46,691 bases of DNA from assembly GCA_963603365.1 (NCBI GenBank), contig CAVCMI010000016.1:1-46691 (forward strand), read 5' to 3'. This document shows, piece after piece, positions 25,161-34,075 of the stretch. The translations under genes and the position numbers were made by a program. The DNA is from F23-D06 sp963603365. Its GTDB lineage: Bacteria; Bacteroidota; Bacteroidia; Bacteroidales; WCHB1-69. Each line of letters opens with the position of its first letter. Within the stretch, counting starts at the first letter, position 1. Under the pieces are notes generated by a model, which worked only from the letters and a program-made list of their open reading frames with translations, ran no database searches and was not told where the DNA came from.

Positions 25161-26186
25161 ATGAAGAGACTGTTCCTGCTTGCCGCTATATTGCAGCTCT
25201 GCCTTTGCGCCACGCTTTCCGCACAAAGCGCGCACCGGAAAGCCATCGTCGGATTCTATAATTTGGAAAACCTGTTCGACACGCTCAACGATCCCTTGAA
25301 AAACGACGAGCAGTTTCTGCCGGACGGCGACTATATGTGGACTTCCGAAAGGTATCAAGCCAAATTGGAAAACCTCTCGCGCGTGATTGCAGAGATGGCC
25401 GCTATGGACGGCGGGCTGGTCGTGCTGGGGGTCTCTGAAGTTGAAAACGAACAGGTGATGCGGGACCTTGCCGCCACCGAACGGCTGAAACCTTACGGAC
25501 TTAAAGTCTGCCACCATGACTCGCCCGACAGACGCGGCGTTGACGTGGCTTTCTTCTACGACCCGGCACGCTTCACCATAATCTCTACAAAAGCCACTGA
25601 ACTGAAAGTGGCAGACCGTCCAGACTTCATCACACGCGACCAATGGCTGATGGCCGGCGTGCTCGACCAGACCGACACGCTGTTCATCCTGGTGAACCAT
25701 TGGCCCTCAAAACTCGGCGGCGAGAAGAAAAGCATGCCCTTGCGCATGGCCGCGGCACAGCTTGCGCGGCACATCGCCGACTCCTTGCAGAAACGCTACA
25801 CCCATCCTAAGATCATCATCATGGGCGACCTTAACGACAATCCTGACGCCCAAAGTTTGATGGAGGGGCTCATGACGAAAACCACCGCAAAATCGTTGTC
25901 GCCCGACGACCTGTACAACCCGATGTGGAAAATGTACCGTAAAGGCATCGGCTCTTATGCCTACCGCGACTCCTGGGACTTGCTTGACAACATCATCGTT
26001 TCCGGTTCGCTCGTGAACGCCGCCCCTGGCACGTACCGTTTCAGAGAGGCCAACGTTTTCCAGCGCAGCTTTATGTTCACCATGTCCGGCTCCTACACAA
26101 ACTACCCGTTCCGCACCTACGCCGGCGGCGTCTATCAAGGCGGATTCAGCGACCATCTGCCCGTTTATATGATATTGTCAAAATAA
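25161..26186 (+). CDS. Secreted endonuclease/exonuclease/phosphatase-family protein
   Basis: A 341-residue protein, counted from the ATG at 25161; a TTG seven codons upstream only adds junk before the signal peptide. The signal peptide covers about 1-21 (ending LSAQS). EEP motifs are GFYNLENLFD, the metal-site glutamate in VSEVENE, NHWPSK, GDLNDNP and, at the C-terminus, SDHLPVY. These keep the metal and catalytic residues of the DNase I/phosphodiesterase fold. The substrate could be nucleic acid, a phospholipid or a sugar phosphate. It follows asd by 21 bases. Confidence 0.88.
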   Translation: MKRLFLLAAILQLCLCATLSAQSAHRKAIVGFYNLENLFDTLNDPLKNDEQFLPDGDYMWTSERYQAKLENLSRVIAEMAAMDGGLVVLGVSEVENEQVMRDLAATERLKPYGLKVCHHDSPDRRGVDVAFFYDPARFTIISTKATELKVADRPDFITRDQWLMAGVLDQTDTLFILVNHWPSKLGGEKKSMPLRMAAAQLARHIADSLQKRYTHPKIIIMGDLNDNPDAQSLMEGLMTKTTAKSLSPDDLYNPMWKMYRKGIGSYAYRDSWDLLDNIIVSGSLVNAAPGTYRFREANVFQRSFMFTMSGSYTNYPFRTYAGGVYQGGFSDHLPVYMILSK

Positions 26187-26199
26187 CCAAGCATAATAT

Positions 26200-26931
26200 A
26201 TGGACAAAAGACTCGTAATCATCCCGACTTACAAAGAAAAGGAGAATGTCGAAAATATCATCCGGGCCATTTTCGGGCTCATTGACGTACACATCCTCAT
26301 CATTGACGACAACTCGCCCGACGGCACGGCCGGCATCGTGAAGAGTCTGATACCCGAATTTGAAGGAAGGCTGTTCTTAGAGGAACGCAGCGGCAAATTG
26401 GGACTGGGCACCGCCTACATGCATGGCTTCAAGTGGGCCATAGAACGCAACTATGACTTCGTGTTTGAGATGGATGCCGACTTCTCGCACGACCCGCACG
26501 ACTTACAGCGCCTTTATGACGCCTGCATCCAGCAAAACGCCGACTTGGCCATCGGGTCGCGATACTGCAACGGCGTCAACGTGCTGAACTGGCCCATCGG
26601 ACGGCTGCTCATGTCTTATTACGGGTCGATGTACGTGCGTGTCATGCTGGGGATTCCGGTTCGCGACACCACCGCCGGCTTCAAATGCTACCGGGTTTCG
26701 GCGCTCAAGAGCGTTGACTTCTCCAAGATAAGGCATATCGGCTACGGATTCCAGATAGAGATGAAATTCAACATGTACAAACTTGGCTACAAGATTGTAG
26801 AAGTGCCCATCATCTTCAAGGACAGGACAGCCGGCGTGTCAAAAATGAGTTCCGGAATCTTCAAAGAGGCTATTTTCGGCGTCATCGGGCTCAGAGTCCG
26901 CAGCTGGTTCCGCAGTTGGAAGAGATTGTAG
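26200..26931 (+). CDS. Polyprenol-phosphate mannose/glucose synthase (GT2, DPM1-like)
   Basis: A 243-residue GT-A glycosyltransferase without a C-terminal membrane domain. Motifs are VIIPTYKEKENV (N-terminus), DDNSPDGT (36-43), the metal-binding DADFSHDP near 96 and VRDTTAGFKCYR near 155. This matches dolichyl-phosphate mannose synthase-like enzymes, which load a hexose from a nucleotide sugar onto polyprenyl phosphate at the inner membrane for later transfer to proteins or glycans. Bacteroidota use such donors for glycan and protein O-glycosylation, so that role is inferred. It is 13 bases after the EEP gene and followed by a weak terminator. Confidence 0.92.
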   Translation: MDKRLVIIPTYKEKENVENIIRAIFGLIDVHILIIDDNSPDGTAGIVKSLIPEFEGRLFLEERSGKLGLGTAYMHGFKWAIERNYDFVFEMDADFSHDPHDLQRLYDACIQQNADLAIGSRYCNGVNVLNWPIGRLLMSYYGSMYVRVMLGIPVRDTTAGFKCYRVSALKSVDFSKIRHIGYGFQIEMKFNMYKLGYKIVEVPIIFKDRTAGVSKMSSGIFKEAIFGVIGLRVRSWFRSWKRL

Positions 26932-27030
26932 TATTTAGAGATGCGAACTTAGGCAGTTGCTCATTTTGCAGTGGCACGGTATATTCCTTTCCGTGAAGAG
27001 GATGAGGAATCAAAAGGCAGGTTCATCCTG

Positions 27031-27052
27031 AATGGTAAATTCACCATTTTTT
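27031..27052 (+). terminator. Weak intrinsic terminator after the glycosyltransferase
   Basis: AATGGT (27031-27036) pairs with ACCATT (27043-27048) around a 6-base loop and overlaps a run of six T. The stem is short and AT-rich, so efficiency is doubtful. The surrounding 26932-27147 gap holds nothing else I can identify. Confidence 0.45.
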
Positions 27053-27147
27053 CAATTTAACATAATATAAATTATAAGACAAAACGGATGCGCAAAACGG
27101 GTACTGCCAAGAGCATCTTTTCCGCGTTGTCTTTCATTCTATTCCTG

Positions 27148-28281
27148 CTACAATCTTCTGGATATCTTCGGCAAGATTTCGTTTTTCCAGGATGCAAAGG
27201 TGCCGTCCATTATCTTCTGACGCGCAACCGTCACTAATTCGATGTAAAAATGGAGGTTGTGGATGCTTCCGATCATCGGCCCGAGCATCTCGTCAGAGAC
27301 ATACAAATGCCGCAGATAGGCTCTGGTGTATTCGCGGTCGGCAAACAGGTCGCTTTCTTGGCTGATCGGCGTGAAGTCGTTCTTCCATTTCTCGTTGCGC
27401 AGGTTAAGCATGCCTTCCCACGTGAATATCATGCCGTTCCTGCCGTTGCGTGTCGGCATCACACAGTCGAACATGTCAACGCCCAGCGCGATGTTTTCGA
27501 TGATGTTGGCGGGTGTCCCGACCCCCATCAGATAGCGCGGCTTGTCCTTGGGCAACTGCCGGCAGCAATAGTCGGCAATCTCGTACATCTCCTCGGTGGG
27601 CTCCCCTACCGCCACACCGCCGATGGCAATGCCTTTGGGATTCACAGATTCGGCATATTCGGCAGAACGGGCGCGCAAGTCGAGGTAAATGCCGCCCTGC
27701 ACAATAGGAAACAGCGTCTGGCCGTGCCCGTAAAGCGGCTCGGTCTCCTCCAGCCTCTTCACACAACGTTTCAGCCATTTGTAGGTGGTTTCCACCGACT
27801 TGCGGGCATATTCGTAATCGCATGGATATGGTATGCACTCGTCAAAAGCCATAATGATGTCGGCGCCGATGGCACGTTCCGTATCCATCACGCTTTCCGG
27901 GCTGAACAGATGTCTGGAGCCGTCAATGTGCGACTGGAACCAGACGCCCTCTTCGGGGTTGATCTTGCGCCGGTGGCTCAGTGAGAACACCTGGAAGCCG
28001 CCGCTGTCAGTCAGGATGGGCCGGTCCCATCCGTTGAACTTGTGCAGCCCGCCGGCATTCCGCAACACATCACAACCGGGACGCAAATAAAGATGGTAGG
28101 TGTTGCCCAGTATGATCTGCGCCTTGATGTGCTCCTTCAGGTCACGTATATGTACTGCCTTTACCACCCCTAATGTGCCGACAGGCATAAAGATAGGGGT
28201 CTGGATTTGCCCTTGGTCCGTGTTGATGATGCCGGCGCGTGCGTGGCTGCCCGTATCGGCCTTTTCAATTATAAACTTCAT
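27148..28281 (-). CDS. tgt: tRNA-guanine(34) transglycosylase, zinc cysteines missing
   Basis: A 377-residue TGT, counted from the ATG at 28281 (MKFIIEKAD); an earlier in-frame ATG adds ten hydrophobic residues not found in the family. It exchanges G34 for preQ1 in Asp, Asn, His and Tyr tRNAs. D92 in LTDSGGFQVFSL, GGVAVGE and the nucleophile segment VDMFDCVMPTRNGRNG (268-283) are intact. The usual CxCxxC zinc ligands before YTRAYLRHL are absent: residues 300-330 contain no Cys, although the histidine H341 of HNLHFY remains. The gene stands alone on the minus strand with a TAnnTTTG element upstream. Confidence 0.95.
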   Translation of the reverse strand: MKFIIEKADTGSHARAGIINTDQGQIQTPIFMPVGTLGVVKAVHIRDLKEHIKAQIILGNTYHLYLRPGCDVLRNAGGLHKFNGWDRPILTDSGGFQVFSLSHRRKINPEEGVWFQSHIDGSRHLFSPESVMDTERAIGADIIMAFDECIPYPCDYEYARKSVETTYKWLKRCVKRLEETEPLYGHGQTLFPIVQGGIYLDLRARSAEYAESVNPKGIAIGGVAVGEPTEEMYEIADYCCRQLPKDKPRYLMGVGTPANIIENIALGVDMFDCVMPTRNGRNGMIFTWEGMLNLRNEKWKNDFTPISQESDLFADREYTRAYLRHLYVSDEMLGPMIGSIHNLHFYIELVTVARQKIMDGTFASWKNEILPKISRRL

Positions 28282-28300
28282 ATTGTTTGTAAAAAACGCG

Positions 28301-28308
28301 CAAAAATA
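28301..28308 (-). promoter_or_regulatory. Candidate -7 element for tgt
   Basis: The minus strand reads TATTTTTG, matching TAnnTTTG, 20 bases before the tgt start codon. A TTTG at 28324-28327 is only 15 bases away, so the -33 is uncertain. Confidence 0.4.
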
Positions 28309-28332
28309 CATCTTTTATCCACTCAAATAAAT

Positions 28333-28340
28333 TACCTTTG
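28333..28340 (+). promoter_or_regulatory. Candidate -7 element for the GT2 gene
   Basis: TACCTTTG matches TAnnTTTG, about 20 bases before the start codon at 28361. It is divergent from the tgt element in the same short gap. There is no clear -33. Confidence 0.45.
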
Positions 28341-28360
28341 CGCTTTTAAAATTCTCAACA

Positions 28361-29497
28361 ATGTCGAAAGAGAGCATGGATTTGGGGGCGCTTGTCGTTT
28401 TCGGACTTATTGTCCTGCTTCAAGTGCTTTGCTATTATGGCCTTTATGCCCGTTTTTCTTTCCGCAAGAAAAAAAGCAAGATTGCGGAACAAGATGTCCC
28501 TGTTTCTGTCATCGTCGTGGTGAAAGATGCCGCCAGCACGCTGCTTAAGTTCTTCCCGCGTATTCTGAATCAGCAATACGCTGCTTTCGAGGTCGTGGTT
28601 GTGGACGACCACTCGCATGACGATGAAACGGAAATGCTGGTCAAGGAGTACCAGGGGCAGTATCCGAACGTCAAGTTCGTCAGCCTTTCGTCGTCTGTTT
28701 CTACGATTCGCGGCAGCAAGTTTGCAGTCTCCATGGGCATCCGCTGCGCCACATACGACCATATCCTGCTCACGGATGCCGCCTGTGCGCCGGCTTCGCC
28801 GCATTGGCTGGAACGAATGGCAAAACGGTTTGTCGGCAAAAAGACGATCGTGCTCGGCTACAGTTCATTCGCCAAGCGAAACAATCCGTTCAACCGTCTT
28901 CTGCGATTCGACAATCTGCAGAATGCCATTCAATATTTCTCCCTTGCGCTCGCCCACTCCACCTACTGCGGGGACAGCCGCAACCTTGCATTCGACAAGT
29001 CGCTGTTCTACAGACAGAAAGGGTTCGCCTCCCACAACCATATCAGTTGCGGTATCGAGGACATATTCATCAGCAAGGCTGCCAAGCCCAACAATACGGC
29101 CGTGGAGTTCTCGCCCGAATCGTTCACCGTTCTTCAGAGATCCGTTTCCTACCAGGACTGGAGAAAGCACAAAATGGGTCTTTACTGTACAAGGAAGATG
29201 AATACCCTTAAGAATCGCATTCTGCTCAATGGCATGGCCGTGCTTAATTTTTTGTTCTATGCTGCATCAGCATTCTCTGTCGTGCTATTCCTGCACCGGC
29301 CCGCCTTGCTGTCAGTCGCATTAGGCATTGCCGCATTCCGCATCGTCAACCAGTACATCGTGTTCGGCGCGGCGGCAGCAAAACTGGACGAGAAGCCTGT
29401 TATCCCGTTCATTCTGCTTTACGACCTTTTCTTTGCCGTCGCCAATCCGTTGTACTATCTGTCGGCGAAACTCAATTACCGGAAAATCCTGAACTGA
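28361..29497 (+). CDS. Membrane-anchored family 2 glycosyltransferase
   Basis: A 378-residue protein with an N-terminal membrane segment (about 9-29), a GT-A catalytic domain and two or more membrane segments at the C-terminus (about 287-345). The domain shows VPVSVIVVVKDAAS, VVVVDDHSHDD and TDAAC where a DxD/TDAD metal motif is usual, then GDSRNLAF and CGIEDIFIS. This is the plan of processive or transfer GT2 enzymes acting on lipid or surface glycans at the inner membrane. Sugar and acceptor are unknown. The ECF sigma factor gene begins four bases after its stop. Confidence 0.85.
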   Translation: MSKESMDLGALVVFGLIVLLQVLCYYGLYARFSFRKKKSKIAEQDVPVSVIVVVKDAASTLLKFFPRILNQQYAAFEVVVVDDHSHDDETEMLVKEYQGQYPNVKFVSLSSSVSTIRGSKFAVSMGIRCATYDHILLTDAACAPASPHWLERMAKRFVGKKTIVLGYSSFAKRNNPFNRLLRFDNLQNAIQYFSLALAHSTYCGDSRNLAFDKSLFYRQKGFASHNHISCGIEDIFISKAAKPNNTAVEFSPESFTVLQRSVSYQDWRKHKMGLYCTRKMNTLKNRILLNGMAVLNFLFYAASAFSVVLFLHRPALLSVALGIAAFRIVNQYIVFGAAAAKLDEKPVIPFILLYDLFFAVANPLYYLSAKLNYRKILN

Positions 29498-29501
29498 CGC
29501 C

Positions 29502-30119
29502 ATGGAAAATCCGTGCACGACCGCCAAATCAAGAAGGGACTATGTACTGTTGCGGCAGGCTCTGGACAACAACGACCAGAAAGCGTACGCCAGCCTGATG
29601 GCTTTATACCGCGACAGCATCTATTTCCTGCTGATGAAGATGGTCAAGAACAGCGACGACGCAGAGGATCTCACCCTCGAGACCTTTGGCAAGGCATTCC
29701 GCTATCTCGACCGCTATTCCCCGAAGTACGCATTCTCCACCTGGCTGTTCAGGATTGCCATGAACAACGGCATCAACTACATACACCACAAAAACGGCAT
29801 GCCGCAGACCGTAACCGTTGTCGGCAGCGGCGATGGCCCCGGCAATGCCGAGCTGCTTATAGACAGCATTGACACCCGAAGCGTTGACACTCCGGAAGAT
29901 TATCTTATAGAGAAGCAGCGTATGCACATCTTGCGTTGCGCCGTAAGACAATTGCCGGACAAGTACAGAAGGGTTGTCGAACTGCGCTATTACAGCGAGC
30001 TTTCGTACGAAGAAATCGCGGAAAGTCTCAACCTGTCGCTTTCCAATGTCAAAATACAGCTGTTACGCGCCAAAAACATGCTTGCACAGTTGATGGAGAA
30101 TCTGCGGAGCGCCATTTGA
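29502..30119 (+). CDS. ECF-type RNA polymerase sigma factor
   Basis: A 205-residue sigma-70-family factor. Region 2 is at about 28-90 (DAEDLTLETFGKAF, then FSTWLFRIAMN), with a linker at about 90-135. Region 4 is at about 145-200, with the helix-turn-helix LSYEEIAESLNLSLSNVKIQLLRAK. It would direct RNA polymerase to its own promoter set. No anti-sigma factor or SusC/D pair is adjacent, so it is not the usual carbohydrate-sensing type. It is tightly spaced after the GT2 gene and may be co-transcribed with it. Its targets cannot be read from this window. Confidence 0.93.
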   Translation: MENPCTTAKSRRDYVLLRQALDNNDQKAYASLMALYRDSIYFLLMKMVKNSDDAEDLTLETFGKAFRYLDRYSPKYAFSTWLFRIAMNNGINYIHHKNGMPQTVTVVGSGDGPGNAELLIDSIDTRSVDTPEDYLIEKQRMHILRCAVRQLPDKYRRVVELRYYSELSYEEIAESLNLSLSNVKIQLLRAKNMLAQLMENLRSAI

Positions 30120-30130
30120 GGAAAAGATTG

Positions 30131-30138
30131 TATTTTTG
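30131..30138 (+). promoter_or_regulatory. Candidate -7 element for the acyl-CoA synthetase gene
   Basis: TATTTTTG matches TAnnTTTG, 25 bases before the start codon at 30164. A TTTG at 30115-30118 is only 12 bases upstream of it, closer than usual. Confidence 0.45.
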
Positions 30139-30163
30139 CAGACTTTTAATATAGAGATATACA

Positions 30164-31924
30164 ATGGAAGTAAGACGGCTATTTGATATTCTTGAACGGA
30201 ATCTGACCGAATTTCCTTTGGATGATGCCATTTGCGGGAAAGAGAACGGAATATGGGTCAAATACAGTACGCAAGAATACTTCAACCGGGTCAACAACAT
30301 TTCATACGGACTAATGCAGTTGGGCATCAAGAAAGGTGACTGCATCGCCACCATCACTGCCAACCGGCCGGAATGGAATTTCCTGGACATGGCCATCATG
30401 CAGATCGGCGCCGTCCATGTTGCCATTTACCCCACCATCAGCGAAAGCGAATACGACTACATCCTCAATCATGCCGACATCAAGCTGATATTCGTGTCCG
30501 GCTGGGAACTGCTTCGGAAAATCAACAACATCATCGAGAACATGCCTGCGCTGACCGACCGCGTATACACTTTCCGGAACCTGCGCGGATACCGCCACCT
30601 GAACGAGCTCATCGAGTTGGGGCGGTCCAACCCGAGTCCGCAATACCTGCAGCAGATCAAGGACAGCATCACCCCTGACGACACAGTATCGCTCATCTAC
30701 ACCTCGGGCACCACCGGGCATCCCAAAGGCGTGATGCTCACGCACGAGAACTTCCTCACCAACATCCGGGGCATACTCCCGATAATCCCGACCCGGGAAC
30801 ACAACCGCATTCTCAGCTATCTGCCTTTGTGCCATGTATATGAAAGGATGATGAACTACTCGTGGCAATATCTCGGCATCTCCATATACTATACCGAGAA
30901 TCTGGCCAAGATACAAGACGATATGGTCGATCTGCGTCCTGACATATTCACAACCGTTCCCCGTCTGCTCGAGAAAATATACGACAAGATCATCGCAAAA
31001 GGGCGCAAGCTCACCGGACTGAAACGCAACATCTTCTTCTGGGCCAACGAGGTGGCGCTTGACTTCGACTTCAACAAAAGCAAAGCCTATATGCGCCGGC
31101 TCAAGTTGGCGCGCAAACTGGTGCTGAACCAGTGGTACAAGGCACTGGGCGGCAGTCTGAACGTCATAGTCACAGGAGGCGCCGCTATCCAGCCGCGCAT
31201 CTCCAAGGTGTTCTGGGCCATGGGCATACATGTTTATGAGGGCTACGGCACCACCGAGACCGCGCCGGTCATAGCGGTCAGCGACTGTTTCAAAGGCGGT
31301 CTCGAGTTCGGGACAGCCGGCCACGTCCTGCCTGGCACCCATGTCAAGATTGCGGAAGACGGCGAAATCCTGACCCGCGGAAGCCATGTCATGAAAGGCT
31401 ATTTCAATGCGCCCGAACTTACCGCCGAGGCCATCGACCCAGACGGTTGGCTGCATACCGGAGACCTTGGCATGCTTACGCCGGAAGGCCGCCTCCGCAT
31501 CACCGGACGCAAGAAAGAGATGTTCAAAACGGCATTCGGCAAATATGTCGTGCCTACTATCATTGAAAACAAAATCTGCGAAGATTCCCTGGTTGACAAT
31601 ATTATGGTAGTAGGCGAAAACCGGCAGTTCGCCGCCGCCCTCATCGTCCCGAACTTCATCGACCTGCGTTCATGGTGCCTGCGCAAAGGCATCGAATACA
31701 CCACCAACGAAGAGATGATCAAACATCCTGAAGTGCTCAAGAAGTTCAAGAAAATCGTCGATTACCACAACACTTTCTTCGGCGACACCGAAAAGGTGAA
31801 ACGTTTTATCCTGATAGGCTACGAATGGTCTGTCCAGACCGGCGAACTCACCCCCACCCTCAAACTGAAACGCAACAAGCTGCTTGAGAAATACCACGAC
31901 CAAATAGAAAAACTCTTCAACTGA
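30164..31924 (+). CDS. Long-chain acyl-CoA synthetase (AMP-binding)
   Basis: A 586-residue ANL-superfamily adenylate-forming enzyme. The phosphate-binding motif LIYTSGTTGHPKGV is at 177-190, GYGTTE near 363, TGDLG near 431 and the hinge GRKKEMFKTAFGKYV near 449. It activates a fatty acid with ATP and joins it to CoA at the inner face of the membrane. The form with an extended C-terminal helix-rich region and no membrane segment is common in Bacteroidota, where it feeds exogenous or recycled fatty acids into lipids. Its own promoter is likely at 30131, and cysS follows after 15 bases. Confidence 0.93.
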   Translation: MEVRRLFDILERNLTEFPLDDAICGKENGIWVKYSTQEYFNRVNNISYGLMQLGIKKGDCIATITANRPEWNFLDMAIMQIGAVHVAIYPTISESEYDYILNHADIKLIFVSGWELLRKINNIIENMPALTDRVYTFRNLRGYRHLNELIELGRSNPSPQYLQQIKDSITPDDTVSLIYTSGTTGHPKGVMLTHENFLTNIRGILPIIPTREHNRILSYLPLCHVYERMMNYSWQYLGISIYYTENLAKIQDDMVDLRPDIFTTVPRLLEKIYDKIIAKGRKLTGLKRNIFFWANEVALDFDFNKSKAYMRRLKLARKLVLNQWYKALGGSLNVIVTGGAAIQPRISKVFWAMGIHVYEGYGTTETAPVIAVSDCFKGGLEFGTAGHVLPGTHVKIAEDGEILTRGSHVMKGYFNAPELTAEAIDPDGWLHTGDLGMLTPEGRLRITGRKKEMFKTAFGKYVVPTIIENKICEDSLVDNIMVVGENRQFAAALIVPNFIDLRSWCLRKGIEYTTNEEMIKHPEVLKKFKKIVDYHNTFFGDTEKVKRFILIGYEWSVQTGELTPTLKLKRNKLLEKYHDQIEKLFN

Positions 31925-31939
31925 AAAAACATCACCAAG

Positions 31940-33430
31940 ATGACTGCTACCGATAATAAAGACAAAGTTTTCCTTTTCAACACGATGACCGGGAAAAAGG
32001 AGCATTTCGTTCCGATCGTCCCCGGCCATGTTGGCATGTATGTCTGCGGACCTACCGTCTATGGCGAACCGCATTTAGGACATGCGCGCCCCGCAGTGAC
32101 TTTCGACCTCGTATTCCGCTACCTTACACACATCGGGTACAAGGTGCGCTATGTGCGCAACATCACAGACGTGGGTCATCTTGAGCATGATGCTGACAAC
32201 GGAGAGGACAAAATAGCCAAGAAAGCGCGGCTTGAGGAACTGGAGCCGATGGAAGTGGCACAATATTATATGGACAGCTATCATCGCGCCATGGAGTCTC
32301 TGAACGTGAAAAGCCCCTCCATTGAACCGCGGGCTTCCGGGCACATCATCGAGCAGATCGACCTTGTGAAGAGGATTCTCGATATGGGATACGCCTACAT
32401 TTCCGAGGGTTCCGTCTATTTTGACGTGCCGAAATTCGACCGTGACTTCGGGTACGGAAAGCTTTCAGGGCGTGTGCTGAGCGAACTGCTGGCCAACACG
32501 CGCGAACTGGACGGTCAAAGCGAGAAACACAACCCTGCCGATTTTGCCCTTTGGAAAAAGGCCGCCCCGGAACACATTATGCGCTGGAACTCTCCTTGGA
32601 GCGTTGGCTTCCCCGGCTGGCACATTGAGTGTACGGCAATGAGCACAAAATATTTGGGCACTCAGTTTGACATCCACGGCGGCGGCATGGACTTGCTGTT
32701 CCCGCACCACGAGTCGGAAGTGTGCCAGAGCACTGTCGCAAACGGCGTCTCTTCGGTCCACTACTGGATGCACAACAACATGATCACCATCAACGGGCAG
32801 AAAATGGGAAAATCGTTGGGCAATTTCATTACGCTCAACGAGTTCTTCACCGGAGCGCACCAGTCGCTTGCACAGCCCTACTCTCCCATGACCATCCGCT
32901 TTTTCGTCCTTCAGGCACACTACCGCAGTACCGTTGATTTCAGCAACGAGGCTTTGCAGGCTGCCGAGAAAGGGCTTGAAAAGCTTTACGCGGCAGAGCG
33001 TCATATAGATACGCTGAAACCATCCGCCTCTTCTTCCGAGAATGTTGAGGCTTGGGCGAACCGCTGCTACGAGGCCATGAACAACGATTTCAACAGCCCT
33101 ATGGTCATTGCCGAACTCTTCGAGGCTTCTCGCATCGTCAATGCCGTCAAAGACGGCCATGCCATGCTCACGGCAGAAGACATCGGACTCCTGAAACGCT
33201 ATTTCAGCTTGTTTTTCCACGAAATCTTAGGCATTCGCCCGGAGAACTTCAATGTGGCAGGAAAATACGACGAGGCCATGAAAAAAGTGATGGGCCTGCT
33301 GCTTTCGATACGCCAAGACGCCAAAGAAAACAAGAACTGGGCGGTGTCAGACAAGATACGCGACGAACTGAAGTCGGCCGGCATCACCGTAAAAGACACC
33401 AAAGACGGCTCTGAATGGTCGCTTGAGTAG
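31940..33430 (+). CDS. cysS: Cysteinyl-tRNA synthetase
   Basis: A 496-residue class I synthetase that charges tRNA-Cys. HLGH (45-48) is the HIGH motif, C36 in YVCGPTVY is a zinc ligand, GWHIECTAM carries the second one and HHESE the remaining ligands. The KMSKS motif is KMGKS at 291-295, a change seen in other Bacteroidota enzymes. Length is normal, with the C-terminal anticodon-binding helices present. It starts 15 bases after the acyl-CoA synthetase and is probably in its transcript. Confidence 0.97.
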   Translation: MTATDNKDKVFLFNTMTGKKEHFVPIVPGHVGMYVCGPTVYGEPHLGHARPAVTFDLVFRYLTHIGYKVRYVRNITDVGHLEHDADNGEDKIAKKARLEELEPMEVAQYYMDSYHRAMESLNVKSPSIEPRASGHIIEQIDLVKRILDMGYAYISEGSVYFDVPKFDRDFGYGKLSGRVLSELLANTRELDGQSEKHNPADFALWKKAAPEHIMRWNSPWSVGFPGWHIECTAMSTKYLGTQFDIHGGGMDLLFPHHESEVCQSTVANGVSSVHYWMHNNMITINGQKMGKSLGNFITLNEFFTGAHQSLAQPYSPMTIRFFVLQAHYRSTVDFSNEALQAAEKGLEKLYAAERHIDTLKPSASSSENVEAWANRCYEAMNNDFNSPMVIAELFEASRIVNAVKDGHAMLTAEDIGLLKRYFSLFFHEILGIRPENFNVAGKYDEAMKKVMGLLLSIRQDAKENKNWAVSDKIRDELKSAGITVKDTKDGSEWSLE

Positions 33431-33467
33431 GCTGTTCCCTGCCACGTCAACATACAGACAAGCAATA

Positions 33468-33857
33468 ATGAAAAAGACTCTGCTGTTCGTAATCCTGATA
33501 TGCTCCGTACTGTGTCCGGGCAAAGAGGTTGCCGCAAATACCACGAATGCGGCGGCACGTTCATGCACGGTAACCTGCATAAAGGGGCACGAAAAGCAGA
33601 AAGAACAGGCCGTCATCATACGCAGCAGCCTCTTTATGCACATCTTCACAGACACGTCACACTGCCAAAACTTCGCATCCCGTGCACCTTCAAGGCTGCT
33701 GAACACCGCCATCTCGCTGAAGATGCTTCTGACTGCCATACAGCGCACCGTCCAGACCTGTTACCGCTTCTTTTCGCTCAACGGTATCGCACGCCCCGGC
33801 AGCAACCCGAGTCCTGCCGACTATTACATCCTCTTTTTAGGGAACATGAGGCGTTGA
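33468..33857 (+). CDS. Hypothetical small secreted protein
   Basis: A 129-residue protein with a signal peptide at about 1-23, counted from the ATG at 33468 because the earlier frame start overlaps cysS's end region. The mature part has three cysteines and many serine/arginine residues, and closes with SPADYYILFLGNMRR. Short exported proteins ending in a PADYY-type motif occur in Bacteroidota next to housekeeping genes. I do not recognise a function. A 218-base gap without a gene follows; it contains a small GGCG-TT-CGCC hairpin but no T-run. Confidence 0.6.
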   Translation: MKKTLLFVILICSVLCPGKEVAANTTNAAARSCTVTCIKGHEKQKEQAVIIRSSLFMHIFTDTSHCQNFASRAPSRLLNTAISLKMLLTAIQRTVQTCYRFFSLNGIARPGSNPSPADYYILFLGNMRR

Positions 33858-34075
33858 AAAGGCGTTCGCCTCGCCATTCCCCTAAAAAACCATGTCTATA
33901 CCAAACATTACAGGCAGGCGATAATACGCATCATACTATGATTACGACAAGCGAGACCGCAGCACTTTACGCTGCTGCCTTGATACAGTGTTCAGATAAA
34001 ACAGACACTTTCAACAACAACAGACCTCAAAAACAAAAACGCAAATAATTGTAAATCAATAAAGAACAGACAAAA

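Noticed and set aside
26943..27060. Thirty-codon frame (…ARYIPFREEDEESKGRF…) in the gap after the glycosyltransferase
   Set aside because: It is too short, has no start codon and matches no family I know; it may be a decayed gene end but cannot be supported.
32811..32825. KMGKS instead of KMSKS in cysS as a sign of inactivation
   Set aside because: This substitution is common in cysteinyl-tRNA synthetases of this phylum and the other catalytic residues are intact.
33938..34048. 36-codon frame before the hypothetical membrane gene
   Set aside because: It is low-complexity, without a recognisable family or a clear start signal.
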